A stretch of DNA of 64,000 nt from an uncultured Oscillospiraceae bacterium (GCA_934646185.1 CAKUEH010000010.1:1-64000); one strand, 5' to 3'. Counted from the stretch's first letter, positions 52,800 through 61,939 are shown. The notes: generated by a model not told the origin, from the letters alone. Numbers and translations are program-made.

Positions 52800-53171
52800 A
52801 TGGTTCTGATCATCGGCGGCGCGTATCAGGGAAAAACGGCATACGCGAAACAAACATACGGAATACAGGACGCAGAGGTCTTCACCTGCGAGACAGAAAC
52901 TCTGGATCTGTCCGCCCGCTGCCTCCGGCATCTGGAGCGCTTCGCGCGCGCCTGCGTCCGGGCGGGAAAGGAGCCCGCGGACGTGCTGGCGGGGCTGGAT
53001 CTGCGAGGAAAAATATTGATCTGCGAGGATATCTCCTGCGGCGTCGTGCCGATGGATGCGGAAACGCGCGAATGGCGCGAGGCCGTCGGTCGCATGAACG
53101 CCGCGCTGGCCGCACGGGCGGACACGGTCACGCGGATCTTCTGCGGACTTCCGATGGAGCTGAAGGGATGA
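52800..53171 (+). CDS. Short CobU-like P-loop protein
   Basis: A 123-residue protein. 'LIIGGAYQGKTAYAK' is a CobU-like P-loop, and 'ICEDISCGVVPMDAETREWREAVGRMNAAL' followed by 'IFCGLPMELKG' matches the conserved C-terminal part of CobU (VxNExGxGIVP, F/WRxxxGxxN, GxPxxxKG). The central His motif (RxxxHxxxR) of guanylyltransferase CobU is not seen. So it may be a kinase only, or work together with the 177-residue CobU. AAGGAGAGC precedes ATG 52800; the next gene overlaps its stop. Confidence 0.8.
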   Translation: MVLIIGGAYQGKTAYAKQTYGIQDAEVFTCETETLDLSARCLRHLERFARACVRAGKEPADVLAGLDLRGKILICEDISCGVVPMDAETREWREAVGRMNAALAARADTVTRIFCGLPMELKG

Positions 53172-53749
53172 AGCGGCTCACGCTCATCCGCCACGGTCTG
53201 ACAGAGGGGAACGTCCGCCGGTGGTACTACGGCGCGCTCGACCTTCCCCTGTGCGAGGCAGGCTCGGCCGCGCTGCGGGAGGCCGCCGCGGGAGGCCTGT
53301 ATCCCCCGCTCGCAAACGAGCGCATTCTGACGAGCGGCATGCTCCGCACAGAGCAGACGCTGTGCCTGATTTACGGTGATGTCCCGCACGAGAGCTGGCC
53401 CGAGCTGCGCGAGGTCAGCTTCGGCGTGTTTGAAGGAAGCTCCTACGACGCGCTCAAGGGCCGCGCGGATTATGAGGCGTGGCTCGCGGGCGACTGGTTC
53501 CAAAACGTCCCGCCGGGCGGGGAATCCTTCGCGCAGGCGCAGACGCGCATTGTATCCGCGCTGGCGCGCATGCAGGCGCAGGACGAAGATATCCTTGCCG
53601 TCGTCCACGGCGGAACGGTGCTCACGATCATGCAGACGCTGTTCCCGGAGGCGGAAAAGACCGGCTACGACTGGCAGCCCCGCCCCGGCGGCGGCTACCG
53701 GATCGACCTGACGGCGCACCGGTATCAGAAAATCGGTATACAGAACTGA
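53168..53749 (+). CDS. Histidine phosphatase, likely alpha-ribazole phosphatase (CobC-like)
   Basis: A 193-residue protein of the phosphoglycerate-mutase-like family with 'LTLIRHGLTEGN' (RHG, catalytic His near residue 8), 'ILTSGMLRTEQT', 'LREVSFGVFEGSSY' and the second His in 'ILAVVHGGTV'. As the last gene of the cobT-U-S operon it probably removes the phosphate from alpha-ribazole phosphate or cobalamin phosphate. ATG 53168 overlaps the previous stop. Confidence 0.88.
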   Translation: MKRLTLIRHGLTEGNVRRWYYGALDLPLCEAGSAALREAAAGGLYPPLANERILTSGMLRTEQTLCLIYGDVPHESWPELREVSFGVFEGSSYDALKGRADYEAWLAGDWFQNVPPGGESFAQAQTRIVSALARMQAQDEDILAVVHGGTVLTIMQTLFPEAEKTGYDWQPRPGGGYRIDLTAHRYQKIGIQN

Positions 53750-53753
53750 GCAG

Positions 53754-53789
53754 GCGGCGCGTTTCTCTGCGGAGAAACGCGCCGCTTTA
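53754..53789 (+). terminator. Terminator of the cob operon
   Basis: A 14-bp perfect stem (53754-53767 with 53772-53785), loop TGCG, followed by TTTATT, five bases after the phosphatase stop. Confidence 0.85.
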
Positions 53790-53866
53790 TTGCATATTTC
53801 ACATACACGCAGCTAAAAAACAACATAAAACAACACAATCGGAATATATAGATCACAAATAAGCAT

Positions 53867-53895
53867 TTCAAATCCGCTGCCGGGCATGCTAAACT
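53867..53895 (+). promoter_or_regulatory. Promoter of the dihydrolipoamide dehydrogenase gene
   Basis: TTCAAA (53867-53872) and TAAACT (53890-53895) are 17 bases apart, 29 bases before ATG 53925; AGGAGGAA lies between. Confidence 0.55.
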
Positions 53896-53924
53896 GAGAA
53901 AAAACACAGCAGGAGGAATCTGAT

Positions 53925-55292
53925 ATGCAGGAATTTGATCTGATCGTGATCGGCGGCGGCCCGGGCGGCTATCTCTGCGCGGAGCGCGCGGGAAAGGCGG
54001 GGCTGCGGACGGCGCTGATTGAAAAGCGCGCGCTGGGCGGCACCTGCCTGAACGAGGGCTGCATCCCGACCAAGAGCCTTCTCTACTGCGCCAAGCAGTA
54101 TCAGGCGGCGCTGCACGGCGCGGAATACGGCGTAACGGCGCAGAACGTCTCCATCGACCACGCGCAGGTCGTCGCGCGGAAGGACGGCGTGGTCAAAACG
54201 CTCGTCCGCGGTGTGGGCGCGGCAATGAAGGCGCACGGCGTGACCGTCTTCGAGGCCGAGGGCCGGATCCTCGGCAAACACGGCGAACGGTTTGAGATCG
54301 CCGCGGGCGAAGAGACCCTGTCCGCGCCCCAGCTCGTGCTCGCGTCGGGCTCGAGCGCCGTGATCCCGCCGATCCCGGGCGTGCGGGAGGGACTGGGGTC
54401 CGGCTTCGTTATGACGAACCGCGAGCTGCTGTCTCTTTCGGAGCAGCCGGAATCGCTCGTCTGCATCGGCGGCGGCGTGATCGGGCTGGAAATGGCCTGC
54501 TATTTCGCGTCCATCGGGACAAAGGTGACCGTCATTGAACGCATGCCGAAGATCGCGGGCGAGACAGATCCGGAGATCTGTGCGCTTCTCATGCGGACGT
54601 ACAAAAAGCAGGGCATGGACTTCTGCCTGAACGCCAGCGTCGAGGCCGTCACGGACCGGAGCGTCGTGTATTCCGACGCGGCCGGGCGGCACGAGCTCGC
54701 CTGCGGGCGCGTGCTGCTGTCGGCGGGCCGCCGGGCGGACGTGTCGGGGCTGAACACGGAGGCGCTCGGCCTCGCGCTCGACCGCGGCGCGGTCGTGACC
54801 GACCGGCGCATGCGCACGAACGTCCCCGGCGTCTGGGCGATCGGCGACTGCAACGGGAAGCTGATGCTGGCCCACACGGCCTATCGCGAGGCGGAGGTCG
54901 CGGTCAACGACATGCTCGGCAAAAAGGACGAGATCGACTATTCCGTCATCCCCTCCGTGATCTATACCACGCCGGAGGTCGCCTGCGTCGGCGAGACGGG
55001 GCAGAGCGCGCGGGAAAAGGGACTGGACGTGCAGGTGGTCAAGGCGCCGATGGCGCTCTCGGGCCGGTACCTTGCGGAAAACCCGAAGGGAACGGGCTTC
55101 TGCAAGCTGCTCTACGACCGGAAAAGCCGCTGCGTCGTGGGCGTCCACATGGTCGGCTCCTACGTCTCGGAGATCATCTACGGCGCGGCCATGATGGTGC
55201 ATTCCCGCCTTCCCGTGCAGCACCTGGACAAGATTGTCTTCCCCCACCCCACCGTCGGCGAGGTCGTGCGCGAAGCGCTGTTCCTGCTGTGA
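53925..55292 (+). CDS. lpdA: Dihydrolipoamide dehydrogenase-like flavoprotein
   Basis: A 455-residue protein with N-terminal FAD site 'LIVIGGGPGGYLCAERAGKAG', redox-active disulfide 'GGTCLNEGCIPTK', NAD site 'VCIGGGVIGLEMA', second FAD motif 'GVWAIGDCNGK' and the C-terminal 'VHMVGSYVSEIIYGAAM...HPTVGE' with the catalytic His-Glu pair. It reoxidises lipoyl groups in 2-oxoacid or glycine-cleavage complexes. No partner E1/E2 or glycine cleavage gene is adjacent, so its complex is encoded elsewhere, or it serves another electron-transfer role. Confidence 0.9.
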   Translation: MQEFDLIVIGGGPGGYLCAERAGKAGLRTALIEKRALGGTCLNEGCIPTKSLLYCAKQYQAALHGAEYGVTAQNVSIDHAQVVARKDGVVKTLVRGVGAAMKAHGVTVFEAEGRILGKHGERFEIAAGEETLSAPQLVLASGSSAVIPPIPGVREGLGSGFVMTNRELLSLSEQPESLVCIGGGVIGLEMACYFASIGTKVTVIERMPKIAGETDPEICALLMRTYKKQGMDFCLNASVEAVTDRSVVYSDAAGRHELACGRVLLSAGRRADVSGLNTEALGLALDRGAVVTDRRMRTNVPGVWAIGDCNGKLMLAHTAYREAEVAVNDMLGKKDEIDYSVIPSVIYTTPEVACVGETGQSAREKGLDVQVVKAPMALSGRYLAENPKGTGFCKLLYDRKSRCVVGVHMVGSYVSEIIYGAAMMVHSRLPVQHLDKIVFPHPTVGEVVREALFLL

Positions 55293-55324
55293 CGGCCCCC
55301 GCGGGCGGGGCTATCACGTTTGCG

Positions 55325-55353
55325 TTGACAGCGCGGGTCCGATGTGATACGAT
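55325..55353 (+). promoter_or_regulatory. Promoter of the UvrD-like helicase gene
   Basis: TTGACA (55325-55330) and TACGAT (55348-55353) are 17 bases apart, 39 bases before ATG 55393. Confidence 0.7.
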
Positions 55354-55392
55354 ATTTTAGAAATTTTGTTCGTATTCAAAGGAGGCGCGGTC

Positions 55393-57543
55393 ATGGAGCT
55401 GCTGGAAGGGCTGAACGCGGCGCAGCGGGAGGCTGTTTTGTCGACCGAGGGCTTTGTGCGCGTGATCGCGGGCGCGGGCTCCGGCAAGACGCGGGCACTG
55501 ACGCGGCGGTTCGCGTATCTGGTGACGGAGCTCGGCATTCTGCCGGGAAATCTTCTGTGCGTGACGTTCACGAACAAGGCCGCGAATGAGATGCGCCAGC
55601 GCATCCACAATCTGACCGGCGACGAGGATACCGGGTATATCAATACGTTTCACGGCTTCTGCGTGTCTATCCTGCAGGAGGACAGCCACGCCGTCGGCTA
55701 TCCCAGGAGCTTTCTCGTGCTCGACAACAGCGACATCGACGCCATGCTCCAGATCATTTACGAAGAGCGCGGGCTGACGCTGCGCGACATGACGTTTTCC
55801 CACGCGCGGGACATGATCGAGATGCTGAAATTAAAGGAGCGGCCCGATTACTACGAGGACATGCTCACGCTGCCGCTCGATACGCTGAAGGAGAAATACC
55901 GGCAGGCCGAGAGCGCGAAGGATATCATTTTCTACGGCTACCTCTATCAGGAAAAGAAGTGCTTCGCGCTGGATTATAACGACCTGATCGTCTTCTCGCT
56001 CCACATCTTCCGCACGCACGAGGATATCCGCCTCAAATGGCAGAAGCGGCTGGAATACATCATGATCGACGAATTTCAGGACATTGACCCGCCGCAGTAC
56101 GCGCTGATGCAGGTGCTGTGCGATTACCACAAGAACCTGTTCATTGTCGGCGACCCCGACCAGACCATCTACACGTGGCGCGGGGCCGACGTGCGGTACC
56201 TGCTGGACTTCGACAAGGTCTACCCTACGACGAAAACCATCATGATGATGGAAAATTACCGCTCCACGCCGGAAATTCTCGCCGCCTGCAACAGTCTGAT
56301 CACGAAAAACACGAACCGCATCAAAAAGGATCTTCTGCCCATGCTGCCCGGCGGCGCGCCGGTTTTATGCCACCACGCGGCCAACAGCGAACAGGAATCC
56401 CGCTGGATCGCCGCGCAGATCAAAACGCTCCACGAGGCCGGAACGCCCTACCGCGACATGGCGATCCTGTACCGCGCGCATTATATCACGCGCGGCGTGG
56501 AGGAAATTCTGCTGAAGGAAAAAATCCCGTACACGATCTACAGCGGCGTGCAGTTTTTCGCCCGCGCGGAAATTAAGGACGCGCTGAGCTATCTGCGCAT
56601 GATCGCCTGCCGGGACGATCTGTCGTTCCTGCGCATCGCGAACGTGCCGAAGCGGAATCTCGGCGAGCGCCGCATGGCGTTTTTGAAGGACTACGCCGCG
56701 CAGAACGGCTGCTCGCTCTACGACGCGCTGCGCCGGAATCTGGACGGCGAGCTGCTGCGCGGGACGAAGGGCGGAAAATTCGTCTCGCTGATCGAATCGT
56801 TCACCGGCATTTATGACCAGATGCCTGTCTCGGAGCTGCTGGCCGCCGTTCTGAACGAGAGCGGCTACGAAGCCATGCTCCGCACGGAGGGCAGCCAGAT
56901 GCGGCTGGACAATCTGGCCGAGCTCAAGCAGTCGATCTACGCCTACGAGACGACCTGCGGCGAGGAATGCACGCTCGAGCATTATCTGGCGCACGTCGCG
57001 CTGTTTACAAACGCCGATCTTGACGATCCGCGCGACCAGGTGCGCCTCATGACTGTCCACAGCGCAAAGGGTCTGGAATTCCCGCACGTGTTTTTGTGCG
57101 CGATGAACGAAGGCATTTTCCCGTCGAAAAAGACGCGGACGCTGCCGGGCATGGAGGAGGAGCGGCGGCTGTGCTTCGTCGCCATGACGCGCGCGCAGAA
57201 GGCGCTCTGCCTGTCCGAGGCCGAGGGCCGCAATCTCGACGGCAGCCCGCGCTATCCGTCGCGCTTCCTGCTGGATATCGACGATGCGCTTTTGACCTTT
57301 ACGCACACCCCGCGCGAGGATCTCATCCGGCAGGCGCGGGAATACATCGGCTTTTCCAGCCGTCTTCTGGACGAGGGCAGTCTTCCGCAGGGCTTCGCCC
57401 CCGGCACCAGAGTCCGCCACGCCGTCTTCGGCCCGGGCACGGTTCTCGAGCTTGATCCCGCGCAGAAGGCGCAGCTGGTGCAGTTCGACTCCATGCCCAC
57501 CCCGCGCCTGCTCTCCCTGCGCGCGAGGCTGGAACGGATTTAA
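55393..57543 (+). CDS. UvrD/PcrA-type 3'-5' DNA helicase
   Basis: A 716-residue superfamily 1 helicase: motif I 'GAGSGKTRALTRR', Ia 'VTFTNKAANEMRQRI', II 'IDEFQDIDPPQY', III 'IVGDPDQTIYTWRGAD', IV 'NYRSTPEIL', V 'LMTVHSAKGLEFPHVF' and VI 'VAMTRAQKAL'. It unwinds DNA during repair or clears blocked forks. The C-terminal tail 'GTRVRHAVFGPGTVLELD' is the typical PcrA/UvrD RNA-polymerase-interacting Tudor-like domain. ATG 55393 has AAAGGAGG upstream. Confidence 0.94.
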   Translation: MELLEGLNAAQREAVLSTEGFVRVIAGAGSGKTRALTRRFAYLVTELGILPGNLLCVTFTNKAANEMRQRIHNLTGDEDTGYINTFHGFCVSILQEDSHAVGYPRSFLVLDNSDIDAMLQIIYEERGLTLRDMTFSHARDMIEMLKLKERPDYYEDMLTLPLDTLKEKYRQAESAKDIIFYGYLYQEKKCFALDYNDLIVFSLHIFRTHEDIRLKWQKRLEYIMIDEFQDIDPPQYALMQVLCDYHKNLFIVGDPDQTIYTWRGADVRYLLDFDKVYPTTKTIMMMENYRSTPEILAACNSLITKNTNRIKKDLLPMLPGGAPVLCHHAANSEQESRWIAAQIKTLHEAGTPYRDMAILYRAHYITRGVEEILLKEKIPYTIYSGVQFFARAEIKDALSYLRMIACRDDLSFLRIANVPKRNLGERRMAFLKDYAAQNGCSLYDALRRNLDGELLRGTKGGKFVSLIESFTGIYDQMPVSELLAAVLNESGYEAMLRTEGSQMRLDNLAELKQSIYAYETTCGEECTLEHYLAHVALFTNADLDDPRDQVRLMTVHSAKGLEFPHVFLCAMNEGIFPSKKTRTLPGMEEERRLCFVAMTRAQKALCLSEAEGRNLDGSPRYPSRFLLDIDDALLTFTHTPREDLIRQAREYIGFSSRLLDEGSLPQGFAPGTRVRHAVFGPGTVLELDPAQKAQLVQFDSMPTPRLLSLRARLERI

Positions 57544-57553
57544 AAATACGAAG

Positions 57554-57594
57554 ACAGCCTCTCCGACGTTTTTTGCGGCGGAGGGGCTGTTTTT
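57554..57594 (+). terminator. Terminator of the helicase gene
   Basis: ACAGCCTCTCCG (57554-57565) pairs, with one G-T pair, with CGGAGGGGCTGT (57579-57590), followed by five T. Confidence 0.8.
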
Positions 57595-57650
57595 GCAACA
57601 GATTCTGTTTTTCTGCGACTATATGGGTGAGACGTCTCAAAAAGAACGCA

Positions 57651-58232
57651 ATGGGAGGGATGGATACGGATGACAAGACCATTCTGCGGCGGCTGAAGCG
57701 GGGCGACGCGGCGGCGCTGGAGGCCGCCGTGCGGCAGTACAGCGGCTATGTGTCGGCAGTGATCGGCAATCAGCTCGGCCCGTGCGCCGCCGCAGAGGAC
57801 ATTGAGGAGCTGGCCTCCGATGTGTTCGTCGCGCTGTGGCGCGCGTCGCAGTCGCTCCGGACGGAGCATCTGCGCGGCTGGCTGGGCAAGGTCGCGCGCA
57901 ATCAGGCGATCAGCTTTCTGCGCCGGCAGCACTTACAGCTCGTCCGGGACGAGGACTGCATCCTCGTCGACGAGTGCGACGCGCAGAAGCTGCTGGAGGC
58001 GAAGGAGCGCAGCGCGCTTTTAACATCGGCGCTGGCCGCGCTCACGCCGGAGGACCGGGAAATTTTTCTGCGCCGGTATTATTACAATCAGACCGCCGGG
58101 CAGATCGCGGAGGCGCTGCATATGAACCCCAGCACGGTCCGCAGCCGCCTTTTGCGCGGGCGGCAGTCGCTGCGGACGGAATTACAGAAAGGAGATGTGC
58201 AGATTGAAGATCTCTGTGCAGAGTCTGTTTGA
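57651..58232 (+). CDS. ECF-type RNA polymerase sigma factor
   Basis: About 193 residues. Region 2 includes 'AEDIEELASDVFVALWRASQS' and 'LRGWLGKVARNQAISFLRR'; region 4 includes 'ALTPEDREIFLRRYYYNQTAGQIAEAL' and the HTH 'MNPSTVRSRLLRGRQSL'. ATG 57651 is used; ATG 57660 is directly adjacent to GGGAGG, too close to use it. The frame upstream to 57573 overlaps the previous terminator. It overlaps the downstream membrane protein gene, its likely anti-sigma factor, by 29 bases. Confidence 0.92.
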   Translation: MGGMDTDDKTILRRLKRGDAAALEAAVRQYSGYVSAVIGNQLGPCAAAEDIEELASDVFVALWRASQSLRTEHLRGWLGKVARNQAISFLRRQHLQLVRDEDCILVDECDAQKLLEAKERSALLTSALAALTPEDREIFLRRYYYNQTAGQIAEALHMNPSTVRSRLLRGRQSLRTELQKGDVQIEDLCAESV

Positions 58233-59076
58233 CGATTATGAGGAAAACACGGTTCCGCTGAGCCGGGACGCGGACGCGGAGCGGATCCTGGAAAAAACGC
58301 GGGCCAAGCTGCCGGGGCTGAAAAAACGGCGGCCGGTCGGCCTCGTGCTGATCGCGGCGGCGGCCGTCGCAGTTCTTTGCGGCGCGGCGGCGATCGTACA
58401 TTACGCGGCCGTCCGGGACGGCGCGGGAAGCTATATCATGCCGGACACGCTCCGCTATGACGAGGAAAACAAGAAAACGATTCTGGTGGACACGCCGTTT
58501 GAATGGAACAACCCCATCAGCTTTGACACCGAGGGCCGGACGGAGGGAAAGGTCTGCGGCATGCGGCTCGGCTGGCTGCCGGAGGGCTGGGGCACCGGCT
58601 ACACCCAAACGGCCTATGATGTGATTGCCCAGCGGGACGCCGAACAGGCGCAGAGCCTGCCGCAGGCCGAGCGCGAGCTGGTGGTCTATACCTACGACCT
58701 CTTTGCCGTGCAGGACGAGCGGAAGGACTACAGCGTGCAGTGTATGTCCGCCAACGTGGTCGCCGGGTGCGACTTTCTCTGCGGCGGTTCGCGGACGGAG
58801 ATCACAAAGCAGGGGACGATCGGCCCCTACGATGCAGCATGGGTCGAGACGCACTGGCAGCGTTCAAGTCCGGGCTCTGATGCGCCGGAGGAGTGGGCCA
58901 CGCAGCTGCTCCTGCTGTACGACCGGGAAAAGCTCTGCGTCGTTATCATCAGCGCCGACTGGGACGATGCGGAACGGATCGCGGAGCATCTGGAGATTGT
59001 GGAGACCTCCGTCGACGCCCCGCAGCCTGATCTGACAAACGGAAGAGGCTTCCGCTGGATCGGCGGCGTCGGATAG
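58204..59076 (+). CDS. Putative anti-sigma factor / membrane sensor
   Basis: About 290 residues. TTG 58204 has AAAGGAG nine bases upstream; ATG 58195 in frame is too close to that site. A cytoplasmic N-terminus of about 45 residues is followed by one membrane segment (about 48-70, 'GLVLIAAAAVAVLCGAAAIV') and an extracellular domain of about 215 residues with 'GMRLGWLPEGWGTGYT', reminiscent of the DUF4367 sensor domains found with ECF sigma factors. It overlaps the sigma gene, the usual arrangement for a sigma/anti-sigma pair. No zinc-binding anti-sigma motif (HxxxCxxC) is seen. Confidence 0.75.
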   Translation: MKISVQSLFDDYEENTVPLSRDADAERILEKTRAKLPGLKKRRPVGLVLIAAAAVAVLCGAAAIVHYAAVRDGAGSYIMPDTLRYDEENKKTILVDTPFEWNNPISFDTEGRTEGKVCGMRLGWLPEGWGTGYTQTAYDVIAQRDAEQAQSLPQAERELVVYTYDLFAVQDERKDYSVQCMSANVVAGCDFLCGGSRTEITKQGTIGPYDAAWVETHWQRSSPGSDAPEEWATQLLLLYDREKLCVVIISADWDDAERIAEHLEIVETSVDAPQPDLTNGRGFRWIGGVG

Positions 59077-59157
59077 TCGGAAACGGCCTTGACGGAACGA
59101 GGCCCCGCTATGCGCGGAGCCTCGCCCGACGGCATGCACCAATGCATTTGCATTTGT

Positions 59158-60873
59158 TCACTGCGACACGGTATACAGGGCGTAGAAATAGCCCTTCCGC
59201 GCCATCAGCTCGTCAAAGGAGCCGGATTCTGCGATGCGGCCGTCCTTCAGGACGAGGATGCCGTCGCAGCGGCGCAGCGCCGCCTGCTCCAGCGTGTGGG
59301 TCACGACGATGCGCGTGACGCCGGACAGGGACAGGATATCGTCCGTGACCTGATGCGCCGTCTGCGCGTCCAGCGCGGCGGTGGCCTCGTCGGCCAGCAG
59401 AACGGAGGCGTGCTTGAGAAGACTCCGCGCGACGGAGATGCGCTGTTTCTCGCCGCCGGAGAGGCCGCTGCCGTTTTCGCCGCAGAGATAGTCCTCGCCG
59501 CGGTCCGCGATCAGCGGCTCCAGCTGCGCGCGGCGCGCGGCCTGCGCCAGCTCCTCCGGCGGGAAGCTGCGGAACATGGTGATGTTGTCGCGGATGGAGG
59601 CGTTGAAGACGAACACGTTCTGCTGGATGAGCGAAACCGTCTCATACAGGGACTCCGGCGCGATCGTGCGCAGCTCCGTCCCGTCCAGAAGGATGCTTCC
59701 GTCATACGCCGTGCCGGGCGATGTCAGCAGATTCAGAAGCGTCGATTTTCCGCTGCCGCTCGCGCCGACGACCGCATAGGCCTTTCCGGCCTCGAATACC
59801 GCGCTGACCCCGCGCAGCACCTCGGTCTCCCCGTCATAGCTGAACCGGACGTTTTCAAGCCGGAGCTCGCGCGCCAGCGGCGCGATGCGCACGCCGTCCG
59901 GCTGCGCCTCGTCCTGCTCCAACGCGTCCGCCAGCTTATCGATCAGCCCCCGCGCGGCCTTTCTCGCCGCAAGGAGCCCAGGCAGCTCCGCAACGGGCTC
60001 GATCATGAAATTCATCAGATTCACAAACAGGATGACCGCGCCCGCCGTCAGCCCCTTGCCGCTCAGCGCCAGATACGCGCCCGCCAGAAACACGCCCAGC
60101 TGCGCGATGATCCCGGTGGTCGCGCCGATCATGCCCACCAGCGCCTTGAGCCTGCGGCGGCTGAATTTTTCCCGCTCCAGCGCGCGGTTGCTCTCGGCAA
60201 ACAGGCGGAAAATTTCTTTTTCCGCCCGGAAGGTCTTGACGACGGAAAAGCCGCCGAGACAGTCGGAGAGCGCGGCAGTAAAGTCGCGGTTTTGGTCGGA
60301 GACGCGCTTTTCCGCCGCCTGCAGCTGCCCGCCCGTCAGCACGGACGCGATGAGCGGCAGAACGGTCACGCCCGCGGCGATGGCCGTCATCAAAGGCGAA
60401 TACCACAGCATCATCGCCAGCGCGCCGAAAAACGTCACGGCCTTCGTAATGACGGAAAGCAGCTGAGAAAGATCGTCCGCCTCGACGCTGGCCGCGTCGT
60501 TGGTCAGCGCGGAGAGATAGGCGGCGGTGCTTTCCGCGCGGAAGGAGGAAATGCTTTTCTCCGTAAGCTTCTGAAACGCGAAGTCCTTATACTGCCGCAT
60601 GGCCTTTTCGATGAAGCGCGGCTCCGAGGCGTATTTGAGAAGCATGAGCGCGGCACACAGCAGAATAAACCCGCCCGTGATCTGCGCAAGCTGCCCCAGC
60701 GGCAGCGCGTCCGGCAGGCCGGAGGCCGCGTCGATCAGCTGCTGCATGAGCCACGTCACGATCAGGTTCAGCGTGCCGCCCGTCAGCGCGGCGAACACGG
60801 CAAGGGCAAACATCGGGATATTTCCCCGGAAAAACTGCGCGGTCAGCTGCCGCGCCAGCGGTTTATGCTTCAT
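59158..60873 (-). CDS. ABC exporter half-transporter (fused permease-ATPase)
   Basis: About 571 residues. Six membrane segments (1-310) precede an ATPase domain with Walker A 'VVGASGSGKSTLLNLL', signature 'LSGGEKQRISVARSLL' and Walker B 'VLLADEATAALD', plus H-loop 'VVTHTLEQA'. Such proteins work as dimers exporting lipids, peptides or drugs. ATG 60873 has AAGGAG ten bases upstream; TTG 60882 is too close to it. It overlaps the end of the XRE-TPR regulator gene by 11 bases, so it is co-translated with that regulator and probably controlled by it. No second half-transporter gene is adjacent. Confidence 0.92.
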   Translation of the reverse strand: MKHKPLARQLTAQFFRGNIPMFALAVFAALTGGTLNLIVTWLMQQLIDAASGLPDALPLGQLAQITGGFILLCAALMLLKYASEPRFIEKAMRQYKDFAFQKLTEKSISSFRAESTAAYLSALTNDAASVEADDLSQLLSVITKAVTFFGALAMMLWYSPLMTAIAAGVTVLPLIASVLTGGQLQAAEKRVSDQNRDFTAALSDCLGGFSVVKTFRAEKEIFRLFAESNRALEREKFSRRRLKALVGMIGATTGIIAQLGVFLAGAYLALSGKGLTAGAVILFVNLMNFMIEPVAELPGLLAARKAARGLIDKLADALEQDEAQPDGVRIAPLARELRLENVRFSYDGETEVLRGVSAVFEAGKAYAVVGASGSGKSTLLNLLTSPGTAYDGSILLDGTELRTIAPESLYETVSLIQQNVFVFNASIRDNITMFRSFPPEELAQAARRAQLEPLIADRGEDYLCGENGSGLSGGEKQRISVARSLLKHASVLLADEATAALDAQTAHQVTDDILSLSGVTRIVVTHTLEQAALRRCDGILVLKDGRIAESGSFDELMARKGYFYALYTVSQ

Positions 60874-61939
60874 CGGGATCAAGCTCCTTCCACCATGTCA
60901 GTAATTCCGCGTCGTCCAGATCCCGCACGGTCTTCCGCACGCCGTCCATGGCCGTCGCGCCCAGATCGTCGTAGATCCCGGCGGGCTCGCCGCCGCTTAC
61001 AAAGCGGAGCGCGTCGCCGCGGTAATCCGGCGCGGCGTCAAACTGCGCGGCAAGCGTCTGCGCCTGCCGCAGAGAAACGGCGGCTGCTTCCAGCTCCCCG
61101 CAGTTTTTCTGCGCGGCGGCAAGACACACCAGCAATGACGCATTCACCTTGTCCAGAAAGCACGGCCTGTCTTTGTCCTTCAGCCCGCCGAGCGTGTCCA
61201 GCCCCCACCGCGTCACTGCCTGCACCGCGGCAAAGTCCTGCTGCTTATAATAGACGTTGAGATGGCCCACCACGATGTTGACAAGATTTGCGCACGCGGT
61301 CAGCAGCGCGTCGGACAGAAACGGAAGCGCGTCCTGCGGCCGGTCGCAGCTGCTCGAGAGCGTCGAGCCGATGATATGGCTGTAAAAGCCGCCCGCGTTG
61401 TGCGTTTTCCAGAGCGAGACGGCCTTGTCGGCCTCGCCGAGCGCCAAAAGCGTCTGCGCAGTCTCCGCGTAAAGCACGGTTTCGTCGATCCTGGGGTCCG
61501 TGTTCTGCGGCAGCAGCAGCCGCGCCTTGTCCAGCAGCGTCAGCGCCCGGCGCAGCAGCGCCTCGTCCGCCTCCACGATGCCGAACACGCGGTAGAGTCC
61601 CGCGCTTCTGTAGACGATCTCAAAGTCGTTCGGGTATTTTTGAAGCGCCTTTTCCGCCTCCGCAAGCCCCGTGCGGTCCTTCTCCACACGGCAGCGCTGC
61701 AGGCGCTCTGCCGCCGTCTGGCGGCGGTTGTCCTTCATCTCATAGCCCAGCAGCACGTCGACCGACGTGTCGAACAGGTCTGCCAGCTCGACGATGATCG
61801 CCAGCTCCGGCTGCGAGAGTCCCGCCTCCCACTTATAGACCGCGCCGGGCGTCACGCCAAGACTCTCGGCCAGCTGCTCCTGCGTGAATCTGTGCTGCCT
61901 GCGCAGCGCGCGGATATTCTCCGCAAGTCTGATCTGCAT
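60863..61939 (-). CDS. XRE-family regulator with TPR-like sensor half
   Basis: About 358 residues. The HTH (about 5-60: 'LAENIRALRRQHRFTQEQLAESLGVTPGAVYKWEAGLSQPE') is of the Cro/CI type. The rest is helical with repeated short helices rich in Ala and Leu, as in RRNPP-like or other tetratricopeptide sensors. ATG 61939 follows GGGAGG at seven bases; ATG 61945 is too close to it. It precedes and overlaps the ABC exporter gene. A peptide-responsive role is possible but is inference. Confidence 0.85.
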   Translation of the reverse strand: MQIRLAENIRALRRQHRFTQEQLAESLGVTPGAVYKWEAGLSQPELAIIVELADLFDTSVDVLLGYEMKDNRRQTAAERLQRCRVEKDRTGLAEAEKALQKYPNDFEIVYRSAGLYRVFGIVEADEALLRRALTLLDKARLLLPQNTDPRIDETVLYAETAQTLLALGEADKAVSLWKTHNAGGFYSHIIGSTLSSSCDRPQDALPFLSDALLTACANLVNIVVGHLNVYYKQQDFAAVQAVTRWGLDTLGGLKDKDRPCFLDKVNASLLVCLAAAQKNCGELEAAAVSLRQAQTLAAQFDAAPDYRGDALRFVSGGEPAGIYDDLGATAMDGVRKTVRDLDDAELLTWWKELDPDEA

